Below are positions 1 to 4,869 of a stretch of 6,890 nt of DNA, in pieces. Position 1 is the first letter of the stretch, and each line of letters starts with the position of its first letter. The stretch is from an uncultured Dermatophilus sp. (GTDB lineage: Bacteria > Actinomycetota > Actinomycetes > Actinomycetales > Dermatophilaceae), in NCBI GenBank assembly GCA_945876925.1, contig CAMCQD010000094.1, positions 1-6,890 of the forward strand, read 5' to 3'. The translations under genes were made by a program, and so were the position numbers. The notes below the pieces were generated by a model. That model was not told the origin of the DNA. It was given only the letters and a program-made list of their open reading frames with translations, and made no database searches.

Positions 1-47
1 GGGCCCGCAGGTGTCCTCGTCCGCAGTCCCGGCCGTCGTGTGCGCCC

Positions 48-73
48 GGGAATGCGGGTGATACCAGCCGGTT
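48..73 (+). promoter_or_regulatory. Possible ECF-sigma-type promoter upstream of glmU
   Basis: GGGAAT at 48-53 is followed after 17 bases by GTT at 71-73. This resembles the GGAAT/GGAAC...GTT layout used by actinobacterial ECF sigma factors of the SigR/SigE/SigH kind. Transcription would start near base 80, leaving a leader of about 55 bases before the glmU GTG at 136. The spacer is at the short end for SigR, and the motif is weak enough to occur by chance in GC-rich DNA. No other convincing promoter or gene is visible in 1-135. Confidence 0.2.
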
Positions 74-135
74 TCGGCCCGGTCGTCCGCGGCCAGGATC
101 GCAGAGCCCGCCGTCGCCTGGGAGTAACGCACATC

Positions 136-1233
136 GTGAGTGATCAGCATCCCGCCGCCGTCATCGTCCTCGCCGCAGGCGAGGGAACCCGGATGAAGTC
201 CGCGATCCCGAAAGTGCTGCACGCGATCGCCGGGCGTTCCCTCCTGGGTCATGCCATCGCGGCCGCCCGGGGCCTGGCCCCGGACCACCTCGCCGTCGTC
301 GTGCGGCACTGCCGGGAGCTGGTAGCCGAGCACGTGCGGCACGTGGCCCCCGATGCCCTCATCGCCGACCAGGATGAGGTCAAGGGCACCGGGCGGGCCG
401 CCGAATGCGGCCTCGAACGGCTCCCGGAGGGGCTGAGCGGCACCGTCGTCGTCACCTACGGCGATGTGCCGATGCTCACCACGGCGACCCTGGCCGAGCT
501 GGTGGCCCAGCATGAGTCCGGGGGCTACGGCGCCACCGTGATGAGCGCGCACGTGCCCGACCCGCACGGGTACGGCCGTATCCTGCGCGACGCCGGCGGC
601 GCGGTGACCGGCATCGTCGAGCACAAGGACGCCACCGCCGAGCAGGCGGCGATCACGGAGATCAACTCGGGCATCTACGCCTTCGACGCGGAGCTGCTGC
701 GCTCCGCCCTGGCCGAGGTCGGCACCGGCAACGCCCAGGGCGAGAAGTACCTCACCGATGTGCTGGCGATCGCCCGGTCCCGCGGCCGGGGGGTCTCCGC
801 GTACGTCACCACCGACCTGTGGCAGACCGAGGGCGTGAACGACCGGGTGCAGCTGGCTGCCCTGGGTGCCGAGTTCAACCGGCGGATCTGCCGGGAGCAC
901 ATGCGCGCCGGGGTAACCATCGCCGACCCGGCCAGCACGTGGATCGACGTCGGGGTGAGCATCGGCGCCGACACCACCATCCGGCCCGGCACCCAGCTGC
1001 TCGGCGCCACCACCATCGGGGCCGGTGCGGTCGTCGGCCCGGAGGTCACCTTGCGCGATTGCGAGGTGGGCGAGCGGGCCCGGATCCGGCGTACCGAGGC
1101 TGACGCCGCGGTCGTGGGGGCCGCGGCCGCCGTGGGCCCGTACGTGCGGCTGCGGGCCGGTGCCCAGGTCGGCCCCGGCCAGGTCGTGCCTTCCTTTACC
1201 GAGGTGAGCGCTACCGGTCAGGAGGAAGCATGA
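136..1233 (+). CDS. glmU: GlmU-type UDP-N-acetylglucosamine pyrophosphorylase with truncated acetyltransferase domain
   Basis: Makes UDP-GlcNAc from UTP and GlcNAc-1-phosphate in the cytoplasm, for peptidoglycan and other envelope glycans. From the GTG at 136 (GGGAG at 120-124, 11 bases upstream) the protein is 365 aa. An in-frame GTG at 40 would add 32 unconserved residues. The nucleotidyltransferase domain covers about residues 6-255, with LAAGEGTRM at 12-20, Lys26, Q79 and GTG at 84-86 (followed by Arg where His is usual), YGDVP at 108-112, GYGR at 145-148, EHKDA at 162-166, INSG at 176-179 and GVN at 233-235. Hexapeptide repeats of a left-handed beta helix run from about 265 to 350. Normal bifunctional GlmU proteins are about 450-500 aa. 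This one ends just after VRLRAG (337-342) and FTEVS (354-358). It therefore lacks the HLTYVGDA and NYDG acetyltransferase segments, and Ser replaces the conserved Lys of FVEVK/FVEMK. The stop overlaps the prs start as ATGA, arguing against an obvious assembly error. The first activity is likely intact; the second is probably lost. Confidence 0.9.
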   Translation: MSDQHPAAVIVLAAGEGTRMKSAIPKVLHAIAGRSLLGHAIAAARGLAPDHLAVVVRHCRELVAEHVRHVAPDALIADQDEVKGTGRAAECGLERLPEGLSGTVVVTYGDVPMLTTATLAELVAQHESGGYGATVMSAHVPDPHGYGRILRDAGGAVTGIVEHKDATAEQAAITEINSGIYAFDAELLRSALAEVGTGNAQGEKYLTDVLAIARSRGRGVSAYVTTDLWQTEGVNDRVQLAALGAEFNRRICREHMRAGVTIADPASTWIDVGVSIGADTTIRPGTQLLGATTIGAGAVVGPEVTLRDCEVGERARIRRTEADAAVVGAAAAVGPYVRLRAGAQVGPGQVVPSFTEVSATGQEEA

Positions 1234-2210
1234 GCGCGCTGACCCGCACGACGGAGAAGAACCTGCTCATCCTCTCCGGGCGGGCGCATCCCAGCCTCGC
1301 CGAGGAGATCGCGGGCAATCTCGACTTAGAGCTCGTGCCGACGACGGCCTACGAGTTCGTCAACAGCGAGATCTACGTCCGGTTCGATGAGTCGGTGCGC
1401 GGTTCGGATGCCTTCGTCGTGCAGAGCCACACTGCTCCGATCAACAAATGGATCATGGAGCACCTCATCATGGTGGACGCGCTCAAGCGCGCCTCCGCCA
1501 AGCGGATCACCATGGTGGTGCCGTTCTACGGCTACGCCCGCCAGGACAAGAAGCACCGCGGACGCGAGCCGATCTCGGCCCGGCTCATGGCCGACCTGTT
1601 CAAGGCGGCCGGTGCCGACCGGCTGATCTGCGTGGACTTGCACACCGCGCAGACCCAGGGCTTCTTCGACGGTCCAGTGGATCACCTGCAGGCCATGCCG
1701 ATCCTGTCGGATTACGTCTTCGAGCGGTACGGCCGGGAGAACCTCGCGGTCGTCTCGCCCGACGCGGGGCGGATCAAGGTGGCCGAGCAGTGGAGCAAGA
1801 AGCTCGCCGGGGCGCCGCTGGCCTTCATCCACAAGACGCGCGACATCACCCGGCCCAACCGGTCGCACGCCAACCGGGTGGTCGGTGAGGTGCAGGGGCG
1901 TACCTGCATCCTCGTGGACGACATGATCGACTCCGGCGGCACCATCTGCCAGGCTGCTGACGCGCTCATGAAAGAAGGAGCCGGCAGCGTCGTCATCGCG
2001 GCCACGCACGGCATCTTCTCCGACCCGGCCACGGAACGTCTCAAGGCCAGCGTCGCCCGCGAGGTCGTCGTCACCAACACGCTGCCCATCCCGCCGGAGC
2101 ACTGCTTCGACAAGCTCACCGTGCTCTCGATCGCCCCGCTCATCAGCCAGGCCATCCGGGAGGTTTTCGAGGACGGTTCGGTGACCAGCCTGTTCGACTC
2201 TGAGCCCTGA
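1230..2210 (+). CDS. prs: Ribose-phosphate pyrophosphokinase (PRPP synthetase, class I)
   Basis: Transfers pyrophosphate from ATP to ribose 5-phosphate to give PRPP, the precursor of purines, pyrimidines, NAD, histidine and tryptophan; cytoplasmic. The 326-aa length fits the class I family (about 310-330). Visible motifs are the ATP-site RQDKKHR at 104-110, the metal-binding DLHT at 136-139, SPDAGR at 176-181, the flexible-loop Lys202 in HKTRD, and the PRPP loop VDDMIDSGGT at 229-238. The start is fixed by AGGAGG at 1220-1225 and the ATGA overlap with the glmU stop, which indicates translational coupling and a shared transcript. Codon 33 (1326-1328) is TTA, a very rare leucine codon in such genomes. 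Pairing of glmU with prs is common in Actinomycetota and also in Firmicutes. A long open frame on the opposite strand is only a shadow of this gene's codon usage. Confidence 0.97.
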   Translation: MSALTRTTEKNLLILSGRAHPSLAEEIAGNLDLELVPTTAYEFVNSEIYVRFDESVRGSDAFVVQSHTAPINKWIMEHLIMVDALKRASAKRITMVVPFYGYARQDKKHRGREPISARLMADLFKAAGADRLICVDLHTAQTQGFFDGPVDHLQAMPILSDYVFERYGRENLAVVSPDAGRIKVAEQWSKKLAGAPLAFIHKTRDITRPNRSHANRVVGEVQGRTCILVDDMIDSGGTICQAADALMKEGAGSVVIAATHGIFSDPATERLKASVAREVVVTNTLPIPPEHCFDKLTVLSIAPLISQAIREVFEDGSVTSLFDSEP

Positions 2211-2412
2211 CATCCGTTAACCTGACTAGGTTGCCTCGGCGAGGGTCCTCGCAGGTGACGCGTTCTTCCGGTCCCGGGCCTGCCCGGCGGGGGCCGGTGA
2301 AGTGCGCCACCGGCGGGAGGCCGTTATCGACGCGGTCCGCTGATCCTCTGGCGAGATGGTCGTGCGAGCGCCGGGGCGCGTTCATCCGGCCCTCATCGTC
2401 AGGAGCATCGCA
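2211..2412 (+). promoter_or_regulatory. prs-rplY intergenic leader with candidate -10 element
   Basis: This 202-base gap holds TAGGTT at 2227-2232, which matches the TAGRRT-like -10 of the main actinobacterial sigma factor, but no good -35 lies at the right distance. Just downstream, 2234-2250 reads CCTC-GGC-GAGG followed by GTCCTC. The central GAGG can pair with either flank, giving two small competing hairpins. A stronger hairpin lies at 2293-2314. rplY could have its own start here with a leader of about 170 bases, or could simply be read through from prs. Confidence 0.35.
2293..2314 (+). other. Stem-loop in the rplY leader
   Basis: GCCGGTG at 2293-2299 is perfectly complementary to CACCGGC at 2308-2314, with an 8-base loop. 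No T-run follows, so it is unlikely to be a simple terminator. It could be an attenuator or protein-binding leader element for the L25 gene; that role is inferred only from its position. Confidence 0.4.
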
Positions 2413-3012
2413 GTGACCGATTCCGTCCGCCTGCAAGCCGAGCCCCGCTCGGAGTTCGGCAAGGGCGCCGCCCGCCGTATCCGCCGCGCCGACAAGATCC
2501 CCGCCGTGCTGTACGGCCACGGCAGTGACCCGATTCACCTGACCCTGCCTGGTCACGAGACCATGATGGCCGTCAAGGTCCAGAACGCGGTCCTGACCGT
2601 CACGCTGTCCGGCAAGGACCACCTGGCCCTCGTCAAGGAGGTGCAGCGGGATGTGCTGCGCCCGGTGATCCACCACATCGACCTCGTCGCCGTCCGCCGT
2701 GGTGAGAAGGTCACCGTCGATGTCGCCGTGAACGTGGTCGGCGACGCCGCCCCGCAGACGTTCGTCGACCTGGACGCCACCGAGATCAGCGTGCACGCCG
2801 AGGCGACCAGCATTCCCGAGAGCATCGAGGTCAGCGTTGAGGGCATGGAGGCCGGCACGCAGATCCTGGCTGGTGACCTCACCCTGCCCGCCGGGGTCAC
2901 CCTGGCCGTTGAGCCCGACGTGCTCGTGGTCAACGTGACCCAGGCTGCGTCCGTCTCCGATGGCGAGGGCGCGGGTGACGCCGAAGCCGCCGCGGCCCCC
3001 GGGGAGGAGTGA
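2413..3012 (+). CDS. rplY: 50S ribosomal protein bL25, general stress protein Ctc type
   Basis: Binds 5S rRNA in the large ribosomal subunit. The 199-aa protein is the long two-domain (Ctc/TL5) form. An N-terminal 5S rRNA-binding domain covers about residues 5-92, with EFGKGAARRIRRADKIPAVL at 14-33, YGHG at 34-37 and VKEVQRDVLRPVIHHIDL at 74-91. A beta-rich C-terminal domain covers about 96-178. An Ala/Gly/Glu-rich acidic tail (181-199) is probably disordered. The start is the GTG at 2413, supported by AGGAG at 2401-2405 seven bases upstream. The in-frame ATG at 2356 would add 19 unconserved residues and lacks a clear ribosome-binding site. It lies 202 bases after prs and is followed at once by stem-loops, so it probably ends the glmU-prs-rplY transcript. 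In Bacillus, ctc responds to general stress; I see no matching sigma-B promoter here. Confidence 0.96.
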   Translation: MTDSVRLQAEPRSEFGKGAARRIRRADKIPAVLYGHGSDPIHLTLPGHETMMAVKVQNAVLTVTLSGKDHLALVKEVQRDVLRPVIHHIDLVAVRRGEKVTVDVAVNVVGDAAPQTFVDLDATEISVHAEATSIPESIEVSVEGMEAGTQILAGDLTLPAGVTLAVEPDVLVVNVTQAASVSDGEGAGDAEAAAAPGEE

Positions 3013-3013
3013 G

Positions 3014-3061
3014 CCGCCCGGCTGCCAGGTGCCGCCAGTAACGTGCCTGGTGCCCGGGCGG
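3014..3061 (+). terminator. Long stem-loop immediately after rplY stop
   Basis: CCGCCCGG at 3014-3021 pairs with CCGGGCGG at 3054-3061. Inside this, CCAGG pairs with CCTGG, giving one long, slightly interrupted hairpin starting two bases after the stop codon. It has no T-run. It is the first of two hairpins in a row, a layout common at GC-rich actinobacterial transcript ends. It may stop transcription, protect the 3' end, or both. Confidence 0.55.
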
Positions 3062-3089
3062 GGTAGCTTCCGCTAGCCCGGGAGACCGT

Positions 3090-3120
3090 GGAGGGGCCCG
3101 CATGCCGTGCGGGCCCCTCC
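3090..3120 (+). terminator. Strong GC stem-loop terminator of the glmU-prs-rplY transcript
   Basis: GGAGGGGCCCGC at 3090-3101 is perfectly complementary to GCGGGCCCCTCC at 3109-3120, with a 7-base loop whose outer A and T can add one more pair. The 12-13 bp uninterrupted GC stem lies 77 bases past the rplY stop. The absence of a T-tract is normal for actinobacterial terminators. Confidence 0.75.
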
Positions 3121-3173
3121 GGCATGTTCCCCCGGCGCGCAATGCCCCGGGCGCGGGCGGGTATCGCGTCCCT

Positions 3174-3210
3174 GCTGCGGTGCCCGGCGTTGCCCGGGGC
3201 GAACCGCAGC
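3174..3210 (+). other. Extended stem-loop between rplY terminator and pth
   Basis: GCTGCGGT at 3174-3181 pairs perfectly with ACCGCAGC at 3203-3210. The inner GCCCGG at 3182-3187 can pair with CCGGGGC (3194-3200) with one bulge, leaving a loop of about six bases. It is the third stable hairpin between rplY and pth. It could be a back-up terminator; no T-run follows. Confidence 0.4.
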
Positions 3211-3266
3211 GGGCCTGGCCCAGCGTGCGGGATCGTCGCGGCGGCCGGCGGGGAATGCCCGGCGCG

Positions 3267-3306
3267 CGCCTGCGGGGAGTCTCCGCAGGCGGGCACCGCG
3301 TAGCCT
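3267..3306 (+). promoter_or_regulatory. Inverted repeat and probable -10 box of pth
   Basis: TAGCCT at 3301-3306 is a good actinobacterial -10 and ends eight bases before the pth GTG. Transcription would therefore begin at or within a base or two of the start codon. No Shine-Dalgarno sequence precedes that codon, which fits a leaderless mRNA. Ten bases upstream of the -10 is a 9-bp perfect inverted repeat, CGCCTGCGG at 3267-3275 and CCGCAGGCG at 3283-3291. It occupies the -35 zone and so could be an operator or an upstream terminator. No good -35 hexamer is visible. Confidence 0.45.
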
Positions 3307-3314
3307 GATGTCTC

Positions 3315-3908
3315 GTGGACGTGATGCTGGTGGCGGGGCTGGGTAACCCCGGGATTGAGTATGCCGGGAACAGGCACAACGCCGGTGCCATGGTGGCGGA
3401 CGAACTCGCCTCCCGGTCGGGTACCAGGCTCAGGCGGCATAAGGTGCATGCCCGGGTGGCCGACGTGCGGCTGGGAACGGGCCCCGGCGGGGTTCCCGGC
3501 GTTAAGGCGATCCTGGCGGCTCCTTTGTCTTTCATGAATCTTTCCGGCGGTCCGGTGAAAGCGCTGCTGTCGTATTACTCGCTGCCGGTATCTGCGCTGA
3601 TCGTCGTGCATGACGAGCTGGATTTAGAATTCGGTCAGGTGCGGCTCAAACGCGGCGGTGGCGAGGGCGGGCACAATGGGCTGCGTTCTATTTCTTCGGC
3701 CCTGGGCAGCCGTGACTACCTGCGGGTGCGCATCGGGATCGGGCGTCCGCCCGGCCGGATGGATCCGGCTGATTACGTGCTGCGTGATTTTTCCGCCGCC
3801 GAGCGCCGCGAGCTCCCCCTGGTCGTCGGTGACGCCGCCGATGCGGTCGGGCTCCTTGCCGCCCAGGGCCTGGAGGCGGCCCAGCGGGTCGTGCACGCTC
3901 CGCGGTGA
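3315..3908 (+). CDS. pth: Peptidyl-tRNA hydrolase
   Basis: Cleaves the ester bond of peptidyl-tRNAs released from stalled ribosomes, recycling tRNA in the cytoplasm. The 197-aa length is normal for bacterial Pth. Conserved elements are GLGNPG at 8-13 (Asn11), RHNAG at 20-24 with the catalytic His21, SFMNLSG at 72-78, HDELD at 99-103 with Asp100, and GGHNGLRS at 118-125 with Asn121. The residue before Arg20 is Asn, where Thr is usual. The GTG at 3315 gives the expected spacing to Asn11 but has no ribosome-binding site; the likely promoter places it near the 5' end of the mRNA. GTG at 3321 and ATG at 3324 are alternatives, also without a ribosome-binding site. Codon use is less GC-biased than in prs and rplY, with runs such as TCT TTC ATG AAT CTT and GAT TTT TCC. 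Codon 104 (3624-3626) is TTA. Three hairpins separate it from rplY, so it is probably transcribed alone. Confidence 0.95.
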   Translation: MDVMLVAGLGNPGIEYAGNRHNAGAMVADELASRSGTRLRRHKVHARVADVRLGTGPGGVPGVKAILAAPLSFMNLSGGPVKALLSYYSLPVSALIVVHDELDLEFGQVRLKRGGGEGGHNGLRSISSALGSRDYLRVRIGIGRPPGRMDPADYVLRDFSAAERRELPLVVGDAADAVGLLAAQGLEAAQRVVHAPR

Positions 3909-3989
3909 GCGGGCATCGCCGGGTTCCCGGGCGGGCCGGGCGGCTGGCAGGTGCGTGATCGCCGCCGGAGGGCAGGCGCGCGGGCGGGT

Positions 3990-4041
3990 GCCGGTGACTT
4001 CGTTCACCCGGCTACGGCTGCGGGCCTGCGGTGCGGCCGTA
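3990..4041 (+). terminator. Two back-to-back stem-loops downstream of pth
   Basis: The first hairpin pairs GCCGGTGA (3990-3997) with TCACCCGGC (4004-4012), with one bulged C and a CTTCGT loop containing a UUCG-like turn. The second starts on the next base: TACGGCTGCG (4013-4022) with TGCGGCCGTA (4032-4041), ten pairs including two G-U, and a 9-base loop. They lie 82-133 bases past the pth stop and are the best candidates for its terminator, although no T-run follows. Confidence 0.45.
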
Positions 4042-4044
4042 TCT

Positions 4045-4105
4045 CCGGAGGAAACATACTGCAAGCAGCGCTAGGGAAGCTTTTGCCTCCGGGTCTCTCC
4101 GGGGG
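4045..4105 (+). other. Competing inverted repeats
   Basis: CCTCCGG at 4086-4092 can pair in two ways. It pairs perfectly with the upstream CCGGAGG at 4045-4051, closing a 34-base loop that contains GCAA/TTGC. It also pairs with the downstream CCGGGGG at 4099-4105 across the 6-base loop GTCTCT, with one G-U pair. The two folds exclude each other. This resembles attenuator layouts, but no coding region lies close downstream. Confidence 0.3.
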
Positions 4106-4191
4106 ATGCCAGGCGGTTTGCCTGCGCAGTCTCGCCTCAGGCCGCAGCCGATTCCGGCCCAGGTGCCGTCTGGCGGGGCCGATGATACCAT

Positions 4192-4207
4192 TAACGTATA
4201 TACGTTA
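4192..4207. promoter_or_regulatory. 16-bp perfect AT-rich palindrome, probable operator
   Basis: TAACGTATATACGTTA reads identically on both strands without a mismatch or central spacer. It is an AT-rich island in GC-rich DNA, 284 bases past the pth stop and 749 bases before the sugar transferase start. Size and symmetry fit a site for a dimeric regulator such as a TetR- or MarR-family protein; the regulator itself is not in this window. TATACG within it could also serve as a -10 element, but no good -35 is seen. Confidence 0.55.
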
Positions 4208-4287
4208 TGACGCGGCTGACGGGTGCGCCGGGGTGCTTCCAGCGGCATGAGATGTGACCCACGCCACTGTCCATGCGGGCGCGGCAG

Positions 4288-4315
4288 GCTTCAGATGGCG
4301 CCTGAAGCACGTTTT
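4288..4315 (+). terminator. Stem-loop followed by a short T-run
   Basis: GCTTCAG at 4288-4294 pairs perfectly with CTGAAGC at 4302-4308 across a 7-base loop, and TTTT follows at 4312-4315. This is the only hairpin in the gap with the classic stem-plus-T layout. It lies about 80 bases after the palindrome at 4192-4207, so it could end a short non-coding transcript starting near that palindrome. No promoter for such a transcript is clear. Confidence 0.4.
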
Positions 4316-4356
4316 GATAACGCAACGGACACTTTTTGCGCACTGTGGGGGACGGG

Positions 4357-4401
4357 TGACCAGCCGGGCCGGCGGGGGGATGCGGTCGGCTATGACCAGC
4401 C
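4357..4401. repeat. Direct repeat of TGACCAGCC
   Basis: TGACCAGCC occurs at 4357-4365 and 4393-4401, 36 bases apart start to start, each followed by a CCGGCGG sequence at slightly different spacing. It may be a pair of protein-binding sites or a chance duplication in GC-rich DNA. Confidence 0.3.
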
Positions 4402-4536
4402 CCGGCGGTGGTCTGTACGCCCCTCGCGGTGGGCGGGCCCGTGGTGTCCTGCGTGCCGTTGTGGGTGCGGCGGCTAGCGCCTGGCCGGCCCGGGGATCCG
4501 CTCGCTCGCGCAGTGAACTTCCTTGTGGTCCAGACG

Positions 4537-4556
4537 GGCTCACTCGATCGTGAGCC
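4537..4556. repeat. Perfect inverted repeat GGCTCAC/GTGAGCC
   Basis: GGCTCAC at 4537-4543 and GTGAGCC at 4550-4556 are exact complements separated by TCGATC. A T-run (TTTT, 4570-4573) lies 14 bases further on. It could be an operator or a weak terminator. A second smaller one, CGATAC (4607-4612) with GTATCG (4619-4624), lies 51 bases beyond. Confidence 0.4.
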
Positions 4557-4634
4557 GGCGGTGAATCCCTTTTCTGCCCCGGAAGTACAGGCGGGGGCCC
4601 ATGTTGCGATACCGGATCGTATCGGCTAATTCGA

Positions 4635-4674
4635 CCCCGGGAAATCACCGGGGCGATCGTTTCGCCCGCCGGGG
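4635..4674 (+). other. Cluster of three mutually exclusive stem-loops
   Basis: CCCCGG at 4635-4640 can pair with CCGGGG at 4648-4653 (loop GAAATCA) or with the second copy of CCGGGG at 4669-4674. Between them, GGGCGA at 4651-4656 pairs with TCGCCC at 4662-4667 (loop TCGTT). Forming the middle stem blocks the first and favours the outer one, as in a conformational switch. It lies about 280 bases before the sugar transferase start, so it would be in that gene's leader only if transcription begins upstream of it. Confidence 0.35.
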
Positions 4675-4830
4675 CCGCACGATGGTCCAAGTCGGACGAC
4701 TGTCTATGAGTTCGTTTGTGGGGCAGGTTGTTTCGCGCAAAGGGGTCTGCGTGGCCAAGGGCTGTGTGAGAGAGTTGAGGGGTGCCGCTCCGGGGGTGGA
4801 ACCAGTGGGTGGCTCACGTGGGTAAGCTTT

Positions 4831-4869
4831 GAATGCCGGCGTGGGGGAGAATCACGTCCAAGGGCATTC
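4831..4869 (+). other. Two-tier stem-loop upstream of the sugar transferase
   Basis: GAATGCC at 4831-4837 pairs perfectly with GGCATTC at 4863-4869. Within the enclosed segment CGTG (4840-4843) pairs with CACG (4853-4856), leaving a purine-rich GGGGAGAAT loop. The result is a stem, internal loop, stem and apical loop about 87 bases before the start codon, a plausible 5'-leader regulatory structure. It does not match any riboswitch class I can recognise by eye. Confidence 0.4.

Noticed and set aside
40..135. Upstream GTG start for glmU
   Set aside because: It adds 32 Arg-rich residues not seen in the family. The GTG at 136 has a purine-rich site upstream and gives the normal distance to LAAGEGTRM.
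1326..2213. 295-aa open frame on the minus strand opposite prs
   Set aside because: It lies entirely opposite a gene with clear PRPP synthetase motifs. Long antisense frames are expected from GC-rich third positions, and the translation has no recognisable domain.
4263..4269. GCCACTG, as in the B12 box of cobalamin riboswitches
   Set aside because: The other conserved cobalamin riboswitch elements are not found upstream at the required spacing, and no B12-related gene follows.
4223..4553. Small + strand open frames starting at 4223 and 4254, one with several Cys residues
   Set aside because: Neither has a ribosome-binding site or a recognisable domain. They overlap each other and a terminator-like hairpin, and composition matches translated GC-rich non-coding DNA.
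4205..4690. 161-aa minus-strand open frame in the gap
   Set aside because: It is Pro/Arg/Ala-rich without a domain and runs across several inverted repeats that look regulatory.
4798..4825. GGAACC and GGGTAA as ECF or sigma-B promoter boxes of the sugar transferase
   Set aside because: Neither has a matching partner box at proper spacing, so I could not support a promoter call.
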